From positions 1-24,415 of the IMG/VR virus record IMGVR_UViG_3300032562_000172: 24,415 bases of DNA; one strand, given 5' to 3'. The notes beneath the pieces are model-generated. The model was not told the DNA's origin and did not search any database. It saw nothing but the letters and a program-made list of their open reading frames with translations. Positions 1 through 6,083 of this stretch are shown here, piece after piece; within the stretch, counting starts at the first letter, position 1, and every line of letters begins with the position of its first letter. The stretch is from a virus. Position numbers and translations under genes: made by a program.

Positions 1-98
1 AGCCTACTTCGCACAAGTTCCATTATGTTAAATCCTGTATTCTACTTGTTGAGCCCCAAGGGTTTAACCTCGTTTCTGTTTAAAAAGTGAAGGTGATC

Positions 99-184
99 GG
101 TCCGGAAGGTCGAAAGTGCCTTCGAAATAGCTCAGAGGGACACCCTCCGGAGGGGCAACCGGTCCCGGCAACCGTGTCCCGACC
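99..184 (+). other. Possible structured RNA or DNA element
   Basis: GGGACAC at 137-143 is perfectly complementary to GTGTCCC at 174-180. The directly flanking GACC at 181-184 can pair with GGTC at 108-111, extending the helix. Inside lies the perfect palindrome CCCTCCGGAGGG (143-154), and a local hairpin is possible between GAAGG (about 105) and CCTTC (about 120). It matches no RNA family I can name. The pairing is only what can be seen by eye, and GC-rich sequence yields such pairs by chance. Confidence 0.25.
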
Positions 185-250
185 AGCCCAGCGGGTCCCA
201 TACGCCCGAGTCACGCTCCACCTTGCATTGGTTAGCGCGTCTCGAAACTG

Positions 251-425
251 GGGTGGGAACTGGTGAGGGATAATATTGGGGGAATTGATTTATTGGGGAC
301 GGGGGAAATTTTCTGGATAATAATTTGTGGGAAGTGGAGGGTAATTTTTTGTAGGAAATTCTGGGTAGAAAAGGAGTGGAAAAAGTGGGAGGGTATTTTT
401 TTTATGAGAGGGAGAGCGAAATAAG
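251..425. other. C-depleted, G-run-rich asymmetric stretch
   Basis: Only five C bases occur on the + strand in these 175 positions (260, 300, 313, 361, 417). Runs of three to five G recur at 250-253, 255-257, 267-269, 278-282, 295-298 and 301-305, interspersed with A/T tracts. The strand bias is far stronger than in the neighbouring genes. Such asymmetry can mark a replication, R-loop or G-quadruplex-forming region, but no named origin motif is visible. Confidence 0.5.
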
Positions 426-433
426 TATTGACA
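424..433 (+). promoter_or_regulatory. AGTATTGACA element before first gene
   Basis: AGTATTGACA lies 34 bases before the ATG at 467. The same 9-mer AGTATTGAC recurs at 5787 and 11938, with a near copy at 14851. TTGACA resembles a sigma-70 -35 box, but I find no good -10 hexamer at 16-18 bases. It may be a phage-specific promoter or another control site. Confidence 0.4.
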
Positions 434-466
434 TACTTGACGCGATAGATACAGACCCAGTGACTT

Positions 467-904
467 ATGGATAACCAAGAGAAATTTGGGGTGGGCGGGC
501 TGGAGGGGATGAGCGACGAGATGTTGGTGCGCGAGGTGTTCACGCGGGGGCATTTCTTCTGGGAGGGTGTTGAGGCGATGTGGAACAGGGCGAGCGAGAA
601 GATCGCCGAGGGAGGGGTTTTGGACGTGGCAGGAAAAGAAACTGATGGAGGAAGTCGCATGAGCACAACCGCCGCCACCGCCGATCAGCAAACCGCGAAA
701 GACGAAAGACGAGAGTCGATTTACCCGCTGGTTTGGCGATGGAAAAGGCGCCTAGGCGACCGCAATGGCCAACGCTGTCGGATTTTGGCACGCGGGAAAA
801 TGAACACCGTTGAGGTTGAATTTGAGGATGGATTCCGAGCCTTCACTAGCGGTAACGCCTTGAGAAAGCTCGCCCCGCCGATCGAAAGCGCAAAGGAGCC
901 CTAA
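467..904 (+). CDS. Conserved phage hypothetical, possibly two products
   Basis: The 145-residue frame has two parts. Residues 1-64 are acidic and glycine-rich. Residues 65-145 contain a basic segment around WRWKRRLGDRNGQRCRILARG followed by VEVEFEDGF, a pattern I know from small uncharacterised phage proteins. The start at 467 has no Shine-Dalgarno sequence but sits behind the AGTATTGAC element. An internal ATG at 659 has an excellent GGAGG seven bases upstream, so an 81-residue product is likely, alone or in addition. The stop overlaps the next start as TAATG. The role is unknown; the basic segment could bind nucleic acid, which is inference only. Confidence 0.65.
   Translation: MDNQEKFGVGGLEGMSDEMLVREVFTRGHFFWEGVEAMWNRASEKIAEGGVLDVAGKETDGGSRMSTTAATADQQTAKDERRESIYPLVWRWKRRLGDRNGQRCRILARGKMNTVEVEFEDGFRAFTSGNALRKLAPPIESAKEP
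647..661 (+). promoter_or_regulatory. Internal ribosome binding site and start
   Basis: GGAGG at 647-651 precedes ATG at 659-661 by seven bases, the best ribosome binding site in this part of the window. It lies in frame within the 467-904 reading frame and could start a shorter 81-residue product. Confidence 0.5.
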
Positions 905-1371
905 TGCCGCTGCTGAATTACACGACCACCGTTCCAACCTTCCGCACGATCGCCGAGGTACAGCAGGCGCTTGTGAAGGCGAAAGCACAGGCGATTCTCT
1001 CTGAGTACGACGCTGGAGGGAACGTCACGGCCATCAGCTTCAAGGTCGTTACCCAATGCGGTATCATGGCGTTTAAGCTCCCGTGCGATGTTCAGAAGGT
1101 CTGCGCCGTTCTCAACCGGGCCGTCAGGGAAGGCAAAGTTCCGCGCAGGCTTCTCAACGATTCTGACTATGCGCGGCGCGTTGCGTGGAGGATATTGAAA
1201 GACTGGATAGAGGCGCAAATGGCCCTGATCGAAACCGAGATGGCCACTCTGGACCAAGTATTCCTGCCCTACGCGCACACTGAAACAGGAGAAACCCTAT
1301 ACCAGCGAATGATCGAATCGAAATTCAAGGGACTGCAAATCGAAGGGCCAAAGGAAACGAGGGCTGAATGA
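904..1371 (+). CDS. Conserved phage hypothetical protein
   Basis: A 155-residue protein starting MPLLNYTTTVP. It has a region with SEYDAGGNVTAISFKV, then VAWRILKDWIEAQMALIE and VFLPYA near the C-terminus. This arrangement recurs in an uncharacterised family common in phage and metagenomic phage genomes. I see no catalytic motif and no membrane segment. The start overlaps the previous stop (TAATG), and the stop lies four bases before the next possible start, so these genes are probably co-transcribed. In related genomes I would expect it near early DNA-metabolism genes, which fits its place here beside a methyltransferase. Function unknown. Confidence 0.8.
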   Translation: MPLLNYTTTVPTFRTIAEVQQALVKAKAQAILSEYDAGGNVTAISFKVVTQCGIMAFKLPCDVQKVCAVLNRAVREGKVPRRLLNDSDYARRVAWRILKDWIEAQMALIETEMATLDQVFLPYAHTETGETLYQRMIESKFKGLQIEGPKETRAE

Positions 1372-1375
1372 GTTT

Positions 1376-2299
1376 ATGAGCACACCAACCCAAGGACCAG
1401 CCATGACCGCGAAACCGCAGGGAAAGGCTTTCGAGCCTTGTCTCTGCGACGGCTGGCCATCGGCTCACCTACAAACAACTAACGGCGTGAATCACCACCT
1501 CGAAATTCTGGACAAGATTGCCGATACGGTCCTCGCCTATCGCCCAAAGCCCATGAACGAATTTAACCATGCCATAAATCAGGGGAGCGAGATTTATGTC
1601 GATTCTAGGGAGATCGCCAAGCTGTTCGGAATCCAGCACAAGAATCTTCTAGACCAGATTTACAAAAATGAAGAGTCGTTGACTCAGCTAGGACAACTCG
1701 CGTTTGAAACGCTAGTTGGCAAGAGAGCGCAACTTACGTCAGGAAATCCGCAAAAGTTCGCTTGGCTCAACTTTGACCAGATTGCGTTGCTCCTAACCCT
1801 GAGTAAACCGAATGCGGCAACTCGCGAATACCGACTCCGCCTCGTCATCGCGTTCCGCAACGCTCGCCAGAAACTGCGGCCGGTCGATACCCTTCTCCTT
1901 TCTATCCCTGAAAAATGGAAAAAAACATTCAAGGATGAGTTCTACATCTCGCTGCTTCGCCTCTATGGTGATTCATTCAAAGCTAGCAGGAACAAACCAA
2001 GTTGGGTTGGTAAGTGGACGAACCGATTTATCTATGAGCCGATTTTTTCCGGACTTCCCTCTGAATTAAAAGCGAAGAGGGCGCAGTATTCCTCTGATTC
2101 TGGAAAAGACGCAGAATGGATGAGACTGCATCAATTCATTGAGGAAAACGCCAAAGAGGAATTGCGGGATCACCTCAGCAAGATCACGGGATTTTTGCAG
2201 ATCGCCAAGAGTCGCCAGGATTTCATCGAATCCTTTGTCGCGCTCTTTGGGGGCGGGAAACAGCAAAAATGGGATGAGTTCGACGATGCAATTGAGTGA
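1376..2299 (+). CDS. Rha-like regulatory protein with P63C domain
   Basis: A 307-residue protein. Residues about 72-165 resemble the Rha phage regulatory family: IYVDSREIAKLFGIQHKNLL, then a segment around FAWLNFDQIALLLTLSKP and a basic RLRLVIAFRNAR helix. Residues about 175-290 resemble the P63C domain: a KDEFYISLLRLYG core, PSWVGKWTN, FIYEPI and a C-terminal HLSKITGFLQIA helix. Proteins of this kind are found in phages and are thought to act in regulation, but their biochemistry is poorly known. The first ~70 residues match nothing I recognise. ATG 1376 has a weak ribosome site; ATG 1403 has AAGGA six bases upstream and may be the true start. The gene ends seven bases before the methyltransferase start. 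Confidence 0.75.
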   Translation: MSTPTQGPAMTAKPQGKAFEPCLCDGWPSAHLQTTNGVNHHLEILDKIADTVLAYRPKPMNEFNHAINQGSEIYVDSREIAKLFGIQHKNLLDQIYKNEESLTQLGQLAFETLVGKRAQLTSGNPQKFAWLNFDQIALLLTLSKPNAATREYRLRLVIAFRNARQKLRPVDTLLLSIPEKWKKTFKDEFYISLLRLYGDSFKASRNKPSWVGKWTNRFIYEPIFSGLPSELKAKRAQYSSDSGKDAEWMRLHQFIEENAKEELRDHLSKITGFLQIAKSRQDFIESFVALFGGGKQQKWDEFDDAIE

Positions 2300-2305
2300 T
2301 ACGCC

Positions 2306-2944
2306 ATGCCTAGCACACTTCACCAAAGTCTCCTGCGCGTGGCGAGCCGGCACAAGTTTTCAACAGTATTGGCCGATCCGCCATGGCAGTTCCAGAATCG
2401 TACCGGAAAGATCGCGCCTGAACACCGTCGTCTAAATCGGTATTGCACTATGAATCTTAGTGATATCAAGGCGATGCCGGTGGCTTCGGTCCTGACTGAA
2501 ACCGCCCATTTGTATCTGTGGGTTCCCAATGCCCTTTTGCCAGAGGGTCTTGAAACACTTCGCGCATGGGGGTTCCAATACAAGAGCAACATCGTCTGGC
2601 ACAAAGTCAGAAAGGACGGCGGACCAGACGGGCGCGGTGTAGGCTTCTATTTTCGCAACACCACGGAATTAGTCTTATTCGGCGTTCGCGGCAAGAACGC
2701 TCGGACGCTCGCTCCAGGACGCCGACAGGTAAACATCATCAGGACTATGAAGCGGGAGCATTCGCGGAAGCCCGATGAGATTTACGATGTTATCGAGGCA
2801 TGCAGCCCCGGCCCGTATCTTGAACTGTTTGCGCGTGGCCCCCGCCCGCGATGGTCTGTATGGGGCGATCAGGCAGATGCCTATTATCCGACGTGGGACA
2901 CCTACGCCAACCACTCGCAATCCGCCAAACTCAAGTCGGCATGA
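2306..2944 (+). CDS. MT-A70 family adenine-N6 DNA methyltransferase
   Basis: A 212-residue protein with the MT-A70 catalytic motif DPPW at residues 24-27 in VLADPPWQF, then YLWVPNALL, a NIVWHKV strand, a FRNTTELVLFGVRG segment and a C-terminal GPYLELFARGPRPRWSVWGD block. These are the family's characteristic pieces, and the length is typical of stand-alone phage members. It should transfer a methyl group from S-adenosylmethionine to N6 of adenine in DNA. No restriction endonuclease lies beside it, so it is an orphan enzyme that may protect phage DNA or regulate expression; the target site cannot be read from the sequence. It begins just after the Rha/P63C gene. Confidence 0.9.
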   Translation: MPSTLHQSLLRVASRHKFSTVLADPPWQFQNRTGKIAPEHRRLNRYCTMNLSDIKAMPVASVLTETAHLYLWVPNALLPEGLETLRAWGFQYKSNIVWHKVRKDGGPDGRGVGFYFRNTTELVLFGVRGKNARTLAPGRRQVNIIRTMKREHSRKPDEIYDVIEACSPGPYLELFARGPRPRWSVWGDQADAYYPTWDTYANHSQSAKLKSA

Positions 2945-2970
2945 CCGTCTCAATCATCAACGTAGAGACG

Positions 2971-2990
2971 CCGGGAGGGCTAAAAACTTA
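2971..2990 (+). repeat. Direct repeat, left copy, flanking the alanine-array gene
   Basis: CCGGGAGGGC followed by TAAAAACTTA. A near copy (CCGGGAGGGC then CAAATAACTTA) begins at 3651, 680 bases downstream. This copy supplies the GGGAGGG ribosome binding site for the gene starting at 2990. The two copies bracket that gene. Confidence 0.6.
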
Positions 2991-3667
2991 TGAAAACCCT
3001 ATTCAAGACGCTGGCAAATGGTCTCAAGTCAGCGCACGGCAACTGCGCTTGGAAAATTGGCGAGTGGAAGCAAGTCAAGGGCAAGCCAGTCCTTTGCGAG
3101 AACGGCTTTCATTGCAGCGAGCGAGTGCTGGACGCGATGGGCTATATTTGGACCGCATTCATTGCGAGAGTCGAAGTCGCTGGAGAAAGTCTAGCCCAAG
3201 CTGACAAGAGCGTGCATCAGAAGATGCGGCTGGTCGAAGTCTGGGAATGGAAGAAGGAGGACTCGGTTTCTCTTGCCATCTTCGCGGCGAAACTGGTCAT
3301 TGGAATTTACGAGAAGAAATACCCCGGCGAGGATCGCCCGAGAGAGGCAATTGAGGCCGCAAAGAAGTGGCTGGCTGATCCGACTGAGAAAAATAGCGCG
3401 GCGGCTTACGCGGCGGCTAACGCGGCTTACGCGGCGGCTCACGCGGCGGCTAGCGCGGCGGCTTACGCGGCGGCTAACGCGGCTTACGCGGCGGCTCACG
3501 CGGCTAACGCGGCTCACGCGGCTTACGCGGCGGCTAACGCGGCGGCTAGCGCGGCGGCTAACGCGGCGGCTAACGCGGCGGCTTTAGAAGCCACCCTATC
3601 CAAGATCGAGGCGTGGATTCAAAAAAGACTATCAGAGAAAACACCCATCACCGGGAGGGCCAAATAA
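2990..3667 (+). CDS. DUF7666-like protein with alanine-rich array
   Basis: A 225-residue protein. The N-terminal part (about 10-90) has the KIGEWKQVKGKPVLCENGFHCSE pattern, close to the DUF7666 type (a VxGxxxxCxxGFHxCE core), then WEWKKEDSVSLAIFAAKLVIGIYEKK. Residues about 136-198 are an alanine-rich array in which one residue (N, Y, H or S) interrupts AA or AAA units. The last ~25 residues form a charged helix-like tail. Such N-termini are found in phage and bacterial proteins, often with alanine-rich extensions, but have no established function. GGGAGGG at 2974-2980 supports ATG 2990. The gene lies between two near-identical 20-base direct repeats, suggesting that it entered as a cassette. 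Confidence 0.75.
   Translation: MKTLFKTLANGLKSAHGNCAWKIGEWKQVKGKPVLCENGFHCSERVLDAMGYIWTAFIARVEVAGESLAQADKSVHQKMRLVEVWEWKKEDSVSLAIFAAKLVIGIYEKKYPGEDRPREAIEAAKKWLADPTEKNSAAAYAAANAAYAAAHAAASAAAYAAANAAYAAAHAANAAHAAYAAANAAASAAANAAANAAALEATLSKIEAWIQKRLSEKTPITGRAK
3398..3583 (+). repeat. GCG/GCT alanine-codon array
   Basis: About sixteen units of GCG (once or twice) plus GCT, each ended by one variable codon. The variable codon is AAC, TAC, CAC or AGC, so Asn, Tyr and His differ only in the first base. The alanine codons are almost invariant. This looks like recent expansion by slippage or unequal recombination, with variation confined to one codon per unit. Confidence 0.85.
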
Positions 3668-3671
3668 CTTA
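3651..3671 (+). repeat. Direct repeat, right copy
   Basis: CCGGGAGGGC followed by CAAATAACTTA, matching the copy at 2971-2990 apart from one substitution region and a one-base gap. It overlaps the end of the alanine-array gene and does not serve as a close ribosome site for the next start at 3701. Confidence 0.6.
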
Positions 3672-3700
3672 GGCGAGTATCCCATTGCGACACGTAAATT

Positions 3701-3922
3701 ATGAAACGACTCCGATACCTACGTCTCCTTGAAGGCGAAACGGAAACAATAACGATGTCCGATCTACGCGCCCAACCGGGCGACCTGATTGCACAGGTTC
3801 AGCAGGGAAAAACCTTCACCGTCACTAAGCAGGGGAAGCCCGTTGCCGTGATTCACTCGCCAGAGCCTAACGCCCTTGAACTTGGGGCCGCGCTTCGGCG
3901 GATACCTGTCGCCAAGGGATAA
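3701..3922 (+). CDS. Phd/YefM-family antitoxin-like protein
   Basis: A 73-residue protein. Residues about 19-52 carry the Phd/YefM pattern: MSDLRAQPGDLIAQVQQG, then TFTVTKQGKPVAVI. In this family that part forms the dimeric DNA-binding N-terminal domain, while the C-terminal tail binds and neutralises a toxin. The tail here is short (about 20 residues), and no toxin of the usual types (Doc, YoeB, PIN) is visible next to it. It may be a stand-alone repressor or an anti-defence antitoxin acting on a host toxin; both are inference. The start has no Shine-Dalgarno sequence; ATG at 3755 is an internal alternative beginning right at the conserved domain. Confidence 0.75.
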   Translation: MKRLRYLRLLEGETETITMSDLRAQPGDLIAQVQQGKTFTVTKQGKPVAVIHSPEPNALELGAALRRIPVAKG

Positions 3923-3952
3923 TCACCTTATTTCAATAGGAGACATAACCCC

Positions 3953-4132
3953 ATGACAACCCCCGCTTCGCAACCGGACAGAATGACGGATGAGAGACTG
4001 GCTGAGATAGCCAAACACGCCGTTTCGCTTCCTCCCGAAGAATTGGAAGGGTGGAGCGTTATCTATGAACGCCGCGACCTCCTCTCGCACGACGCCGCCC
4101 TCTCCGCGAGCGCGACGGATAAAACACCTTAA
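3953..4132 (+). CDS. Small hypothetical protein (59 aa)
   Basis: A short frame that begins MTTPASQPDRMTDERLAEIA and contains SLPPEELEGWSVIYERRDLL. The start has a clear AGGAG about ten bases upstream and lies in the gap between the antitoxin-like gene and the octad-repeat gene. The DERLAEIA...LIYERRDLL pattern resembles helical segments of small phage proteins, but I cannot name a family. It is not a recognisable toxin partner for the preceding antitoxin-like gene. Confidence 0.6.
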   Translation: MTTPASQPDRMTDERLAEIAKHAVSLPPEELEGWSVIYERRDLLSHDAALSASATDKTP

Positions 4133-4144
4133 CCCACTCCCACT

Positions 4145-5026
4145 ATGTGCAATTACAAGTCAGCCATCGCCGTTCAAGACGAATCCGCAAAGGGCGGTTT
4201 TCGCCTTCTGCTGTCTCCCTGGACCGAATCCCATTCGGAATTGGAGACCATCTTCAAACTCAACTACGGTCCGCGCCTGAATTACGCCAAGATCGAGTTC
4301 TCGCCCGAAAGCCTTGCCACAGCGCATCAGGTCGAAACCTACAAATTCAATCTCGACGAGGAGCGAAAACCCGAATGGTTCACGGACGAAATCCAGGACG
4401 CCGTGATCGAGCGCATGAAGCAATACGTCTCGGGCATCATCGTTACAGGCGACGTTGCGCTCCTGATCGGCGGCCAATTTGTGATCGCTCCTTCCGCGAA
4501 GATCGAATGTGCGCACGCGATGGTTATTTCCTCGATTTGTGGCGGCACCGTGAACGCGATTTGTGGCGGCACCGTGAACGCGATTTGGGGCGGCACCGTG
4601 AACAAGATTTGTGGCGGCACCGTGAACGAGATTCGGGGCGGCACCGTGAACAAGATTTGTGGCGGCACCGTGAACGAGATTCGGGGCGGCACCGTGAACG
4701 CGATTTGTGGCGGCACCGTGAACGAGATTTGTGGCGGCACCGTGAACGCGATTTGTGGCGGCACCGTGAACGCGATTTGGGGCGGCACCGTGAACGCGAT
4801 TTGGGGCGGCACCGTGAACGCGATTTGTGGCGGCACCGTGAACGAGATTTGTGGCGGCACCGTGAACGCGATTTGTTGCGGCACCGTGAACAAGATTTGT
4901 GGCGGCACCGTGAACGAGATTCGGGGATACTTCTCTGGCCTGATAGGGGGGATCTACAGTGGCGCGACCATCGTTAAAGACAACAGGCCGAAGGAGGCCG
5001 CGAGCGCGACGGAGGTGAAGAAATGA
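4145..5026 (+). CDS. Octapeptide-repeat protein, probable beta-solenoid
   Basis: A 293-residue protein. Residues 1-132 form a mixed non-repetitive domain that I do not recognise. Residues 133-260 are sixteen consecutive 8-residue repeats of the form GGTVN-x-I-z, where x is A, E or K and z is C, W or R. The last ~30 residues (GYFSGLIGGIYSG and a charged tail) cap the array. Regular short repeats with alternating small and beta-branched residues usually form a beta-solenoid, so a rigid rod with stacked x and z side chains is likely; this is inference. No signal peptide or membrane segment is seen. The stop overlaps the next start as ATGA. Function unknown; binding or structural roles are both possible. 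Confidence 0.75.
   Translation: MCNYKSAIAVQDESAKGGFRLLLSPWTESHSELETIFKLNYGPRLNYAKIEFSPESLATAHQVETYKFNLDEERKPEWFTDEIQDAVIERMKQYVSGIIVTGDVALLIGGQFVIAPSAKIECAHAMVISSICGGTVNAICGGTVNAIWGGTVNKICGGTVNEIRGGTVNKICGGTVNEIRGGTVNAICGGTVNEICGGTVNAICGGTVNAIWGGTVNAIWGGTVNAICGGTVNEICGGTVNAICCGTVNKICGGTVNEIRGYFSGLIGGIYSGATIVKDNRPKEAASATEVKK
4541..4924 (+). repeat. Sixteen 24-bp tandem repeats
   Basis: The unit is GGCGGCACCGTGAAC, a variable codon (GCG, GAG or AAG), ATT, and a variable codon (TGT, TGG or CGG). All other positions, including silent ones, are identical except in unit 15, where the first GGC is replaced by TGC. There are no spacers, so it is not a CRISPR array. It encodes the octapeptide repeats of the 4145-5026 gene. 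Confidence 0.95.
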
Positions 5027-5142
5027 GCGCGCCTGTCCGGTCGCTGATCGTCAGAAAGATAATCAAGAAAACCGGGGCGCACAAGAAGTCGCAGCGCAGG
5101 GTTTCGAACGGTCGTGAAATCTGGGAGTACAAACTGACATGA
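5023..5142 (+). CDS. Small basic hypothetical protein (39 aa)
   Basis: A short frame beginning MSAPVRSLIVRKIIKKTGAH, rich in Lys and Arg, ending with REIWEYKLT. Its start overlaps the previous stop and its stop overlaps the next start (ATGA in both cases), which is the best evidence that it is translated. GGAGG upstream at about 5011 supports the start. The charge suggests nucleic-acid binding, but nothing more can be said. Confidence 0.6.
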   Translation: MSAPVRSLIVRKIIKKTGAHKKSQRRVSNGREIWEYKLT

Positions 5143-5456
5143 ACAGCCTACCCATCGTCAAATGCTGCCCGTTCTGCGGACATCAGGCCGGATTTTCGTT
5201 CGACAACGGGTTTTCAAACAACCCGATGAAACAAGTGGACACGGTTCGGATAACGCTTGCGTGCCAGCGCACGGTCAATTGTAAGGTGGGGCCGTCGATT
5301 ATGAAAGATGTCAGCATCTCGGCCCCATTTCATACCCCGACTTGGGAAGAAAGAGATTTCTACACGCGCCTGACGAACGTGATCAGCGAGCTTGCGGCTG
5401 AGTGGAACTACCGGCCCTTGGAGCCAAAGCCAAAGCCGGATCCGTCCCAAGTTTAA
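5139..5456 (+). CDS. Lar-like zinc-ribbon protein
   Basis: A 105-residue protein. The N-terminus VKCCPFCGHQAGF gives a first Cys pair; LACQRTVNCKVG supplies a second; the C-terminal ELAAEWNYRPL resembles the A..WN.R signature that ends Lar-like restriction-alleviation zinc ribbons. That family is named for phage and prophage proteins that modulate host restriction, but many members are simply uncharacterised zinc ribbons, so the functional link is weak. The second Cys spacing (C-x6-C) is looser than usual. The stop codon TAA lies inside a GTTTAAAC site at 5451-5458. Confidence 0.6.
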   Translation: MNSLPIVKCCPFCGHQAGFSFDNGFSNNPMKQVDTVRITLACQRTVNCKVGPSIMKDVSISAPFHTPTWEERDFYTRLTNVISELAAEWNYRPLEPKPKPDPSQV

Positions 5457-5468
5457 ACGGGCACCCCG

Positions 5469-5783
5469 ATGAACCACTGGACGAAACGGTTTCTGGTCGA
5501 AATCAAGTACAGTGGGGTTGACGGGTTCGGTAACGAGGTTGTCTTCACAACGTGGAGCCTTGGGACAACGGTGAGGGGTGCTATCATGGCTTGGCATCGC
5601 GGACCCTTCCACGGGGTCAGGATTGTCTCAACGAGGGTCTGGGCGGGTAACCGGCACCACATGAGGCAGTCCCACGCGGCTCCCACCAAGGAACGCGCCA
5701 AGGGGTTTTTGCAGGAGCCCGTGCAGGCATACCAAGGGATCGAGAACGTAGAGGATCAGCACCGTCAACTCGCTGTGGTTTAA
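5469..5783 (+). CDS. Hypothetical protein (104 aa)
   Basis: An unrecognised 104-residue protein that begins MNHWTKRFLVEIKYSG. It has a beta-rich first half (FGNEVVFTTWSLGTTVRGAIMAW) and a basic middle (AGNRHHMRQSHAAPTKERA). There is no signal peptide or zinc motif. It sits between GTTTAAAC sites at 5451 and 5778, and its own stop TAA lies within the second. The distance to the preceding gene is 12 bases, consistent with co-transcription. Confidence 0.6.
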   Translation: MNHWTKRFLVEIKYSGVDGFGNEVVFTTWSLGTTVRGAIMAWHRGPFHGVRIVSTRVWAGNRHHMRQSHAAPTKERAKGFLQEPVQAYQGIENVEDQHRQLAVV

Positions 5784-5786
5784 ACA

Positions 5787-5796
5787 AGTATTGACA
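5787..5796 (+). promoter_or_regulatory. AGTATTGACA element next to GTTTAAAC
   Basis: AGTATTGACA directly follows the GTTTAAAC site at 5778-5785 and lies 36 bases before the ATG at 5832. A small stem (CTGCC 5797-5801, GGCAG 5809-5813) follows immediately. No convincing -10 box is seen. Confidence 0.4.
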
Positions 5797-5831
5797 CTGC
5801 CGGAAAATGGCAGGGAATGGTGTGAAAGCAC

Positions 5832-6083
5832 ATGGCATCACCCATTCCAAAGAACCCGAGAAAGGGAGTCTCCCGGCAGAGACGCTGGCAGATCAAGATG
5901 AAGGAATCTGGCCGGTGCATCATTTGCGGCAAGCCGCGTGAGCACTACGCGCAGCATTGCGACGAGTGCTGGAGGTCGATCACGAACCGGAAGCCGTGGC
6001 AACCCGGCTACCCCGGTCGCCCGCCAAAATCGGCTGTCAGACTTGCGTTTCCGAATAAATCGGGACAGATGATCATCCTATGA
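5832..6083 (+). CDS. Small zinc-binding phage protein
   Basis: An 83-residue protein with a basic N-terminus (SRQRRWQIKMKESGRC) and four cysteines arranged as CIICG...HCDEC (CxxC, about 14 residues, CxxC), a treble-clef or ribbon-like zinc site. The C-terminal half is rich in Pro, Gly and basic residues. This resembles small HNH-related or zinc-finger proteins of phages, but no HNH catalytic residues are present, so DNA binding rather than cleavage is the safer inference. The stop overlaps the next start (ATGA at 6080). Confidence 0.65.
   Translation: MASPIPKNPRKGVSRQRRWQIKMKESGRCIICGKPREHYAQHCDECWRSITNRKPWQPGYPGRPPKSAVRLAFPNKSGQMIIL

Larger units (their letters stand above)
1..466. other. 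Non-coding left region
   Basis: I see no convincing gene here. Reading frames in this stretch are on the minus strand, low in complexity and have no ribosome binding site or recognisable domain. It has two parts: about 60-245 is GC-rich with complementary segments, and about 250-425 is G/A/T-rich and nearly free of C on the + strand. The first coding start I accept is at 467. It could be a leader, a replication or packaging region, or a structured RNA locus; sequence alone does not decide. Confidence 0.6.

Noticed and set aside
127-134. TAGCTCAG, resembling a tRNA D-arm
   Set aside because: No acceptor stem, anticodon stem or T-arm can be placed around it; the bases that should close the D-stem do not fit.
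2851-3204. Overlapping + strand frame between methyltransferase and alanine-array genes
   Set aside because: Overlaps both genes and lacks conserved features; the 2990 gene has the ribosome site and domain pattern.
4339-4908. Long minus-strand frame across the 24-bp repeats (TVPPQIAF repeats)
   Set aside because: It is the mirror of a repeat whose length is a multiple of three; no start context, and the + strand frame has a non-repetitive domain and coupled neighbours.
4541-4924. Regular repeats that could suggest a CRISPR array
   Set aside because: Units are contiguous with no spacers and keep one reading frame, encoding GGTVN octapeptides.
4145-5026. Diversity-generating retroelement target
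   Set aside because: No reverse transcriptase or template repeat is visible in the window, and the variation is not adenine-specific.
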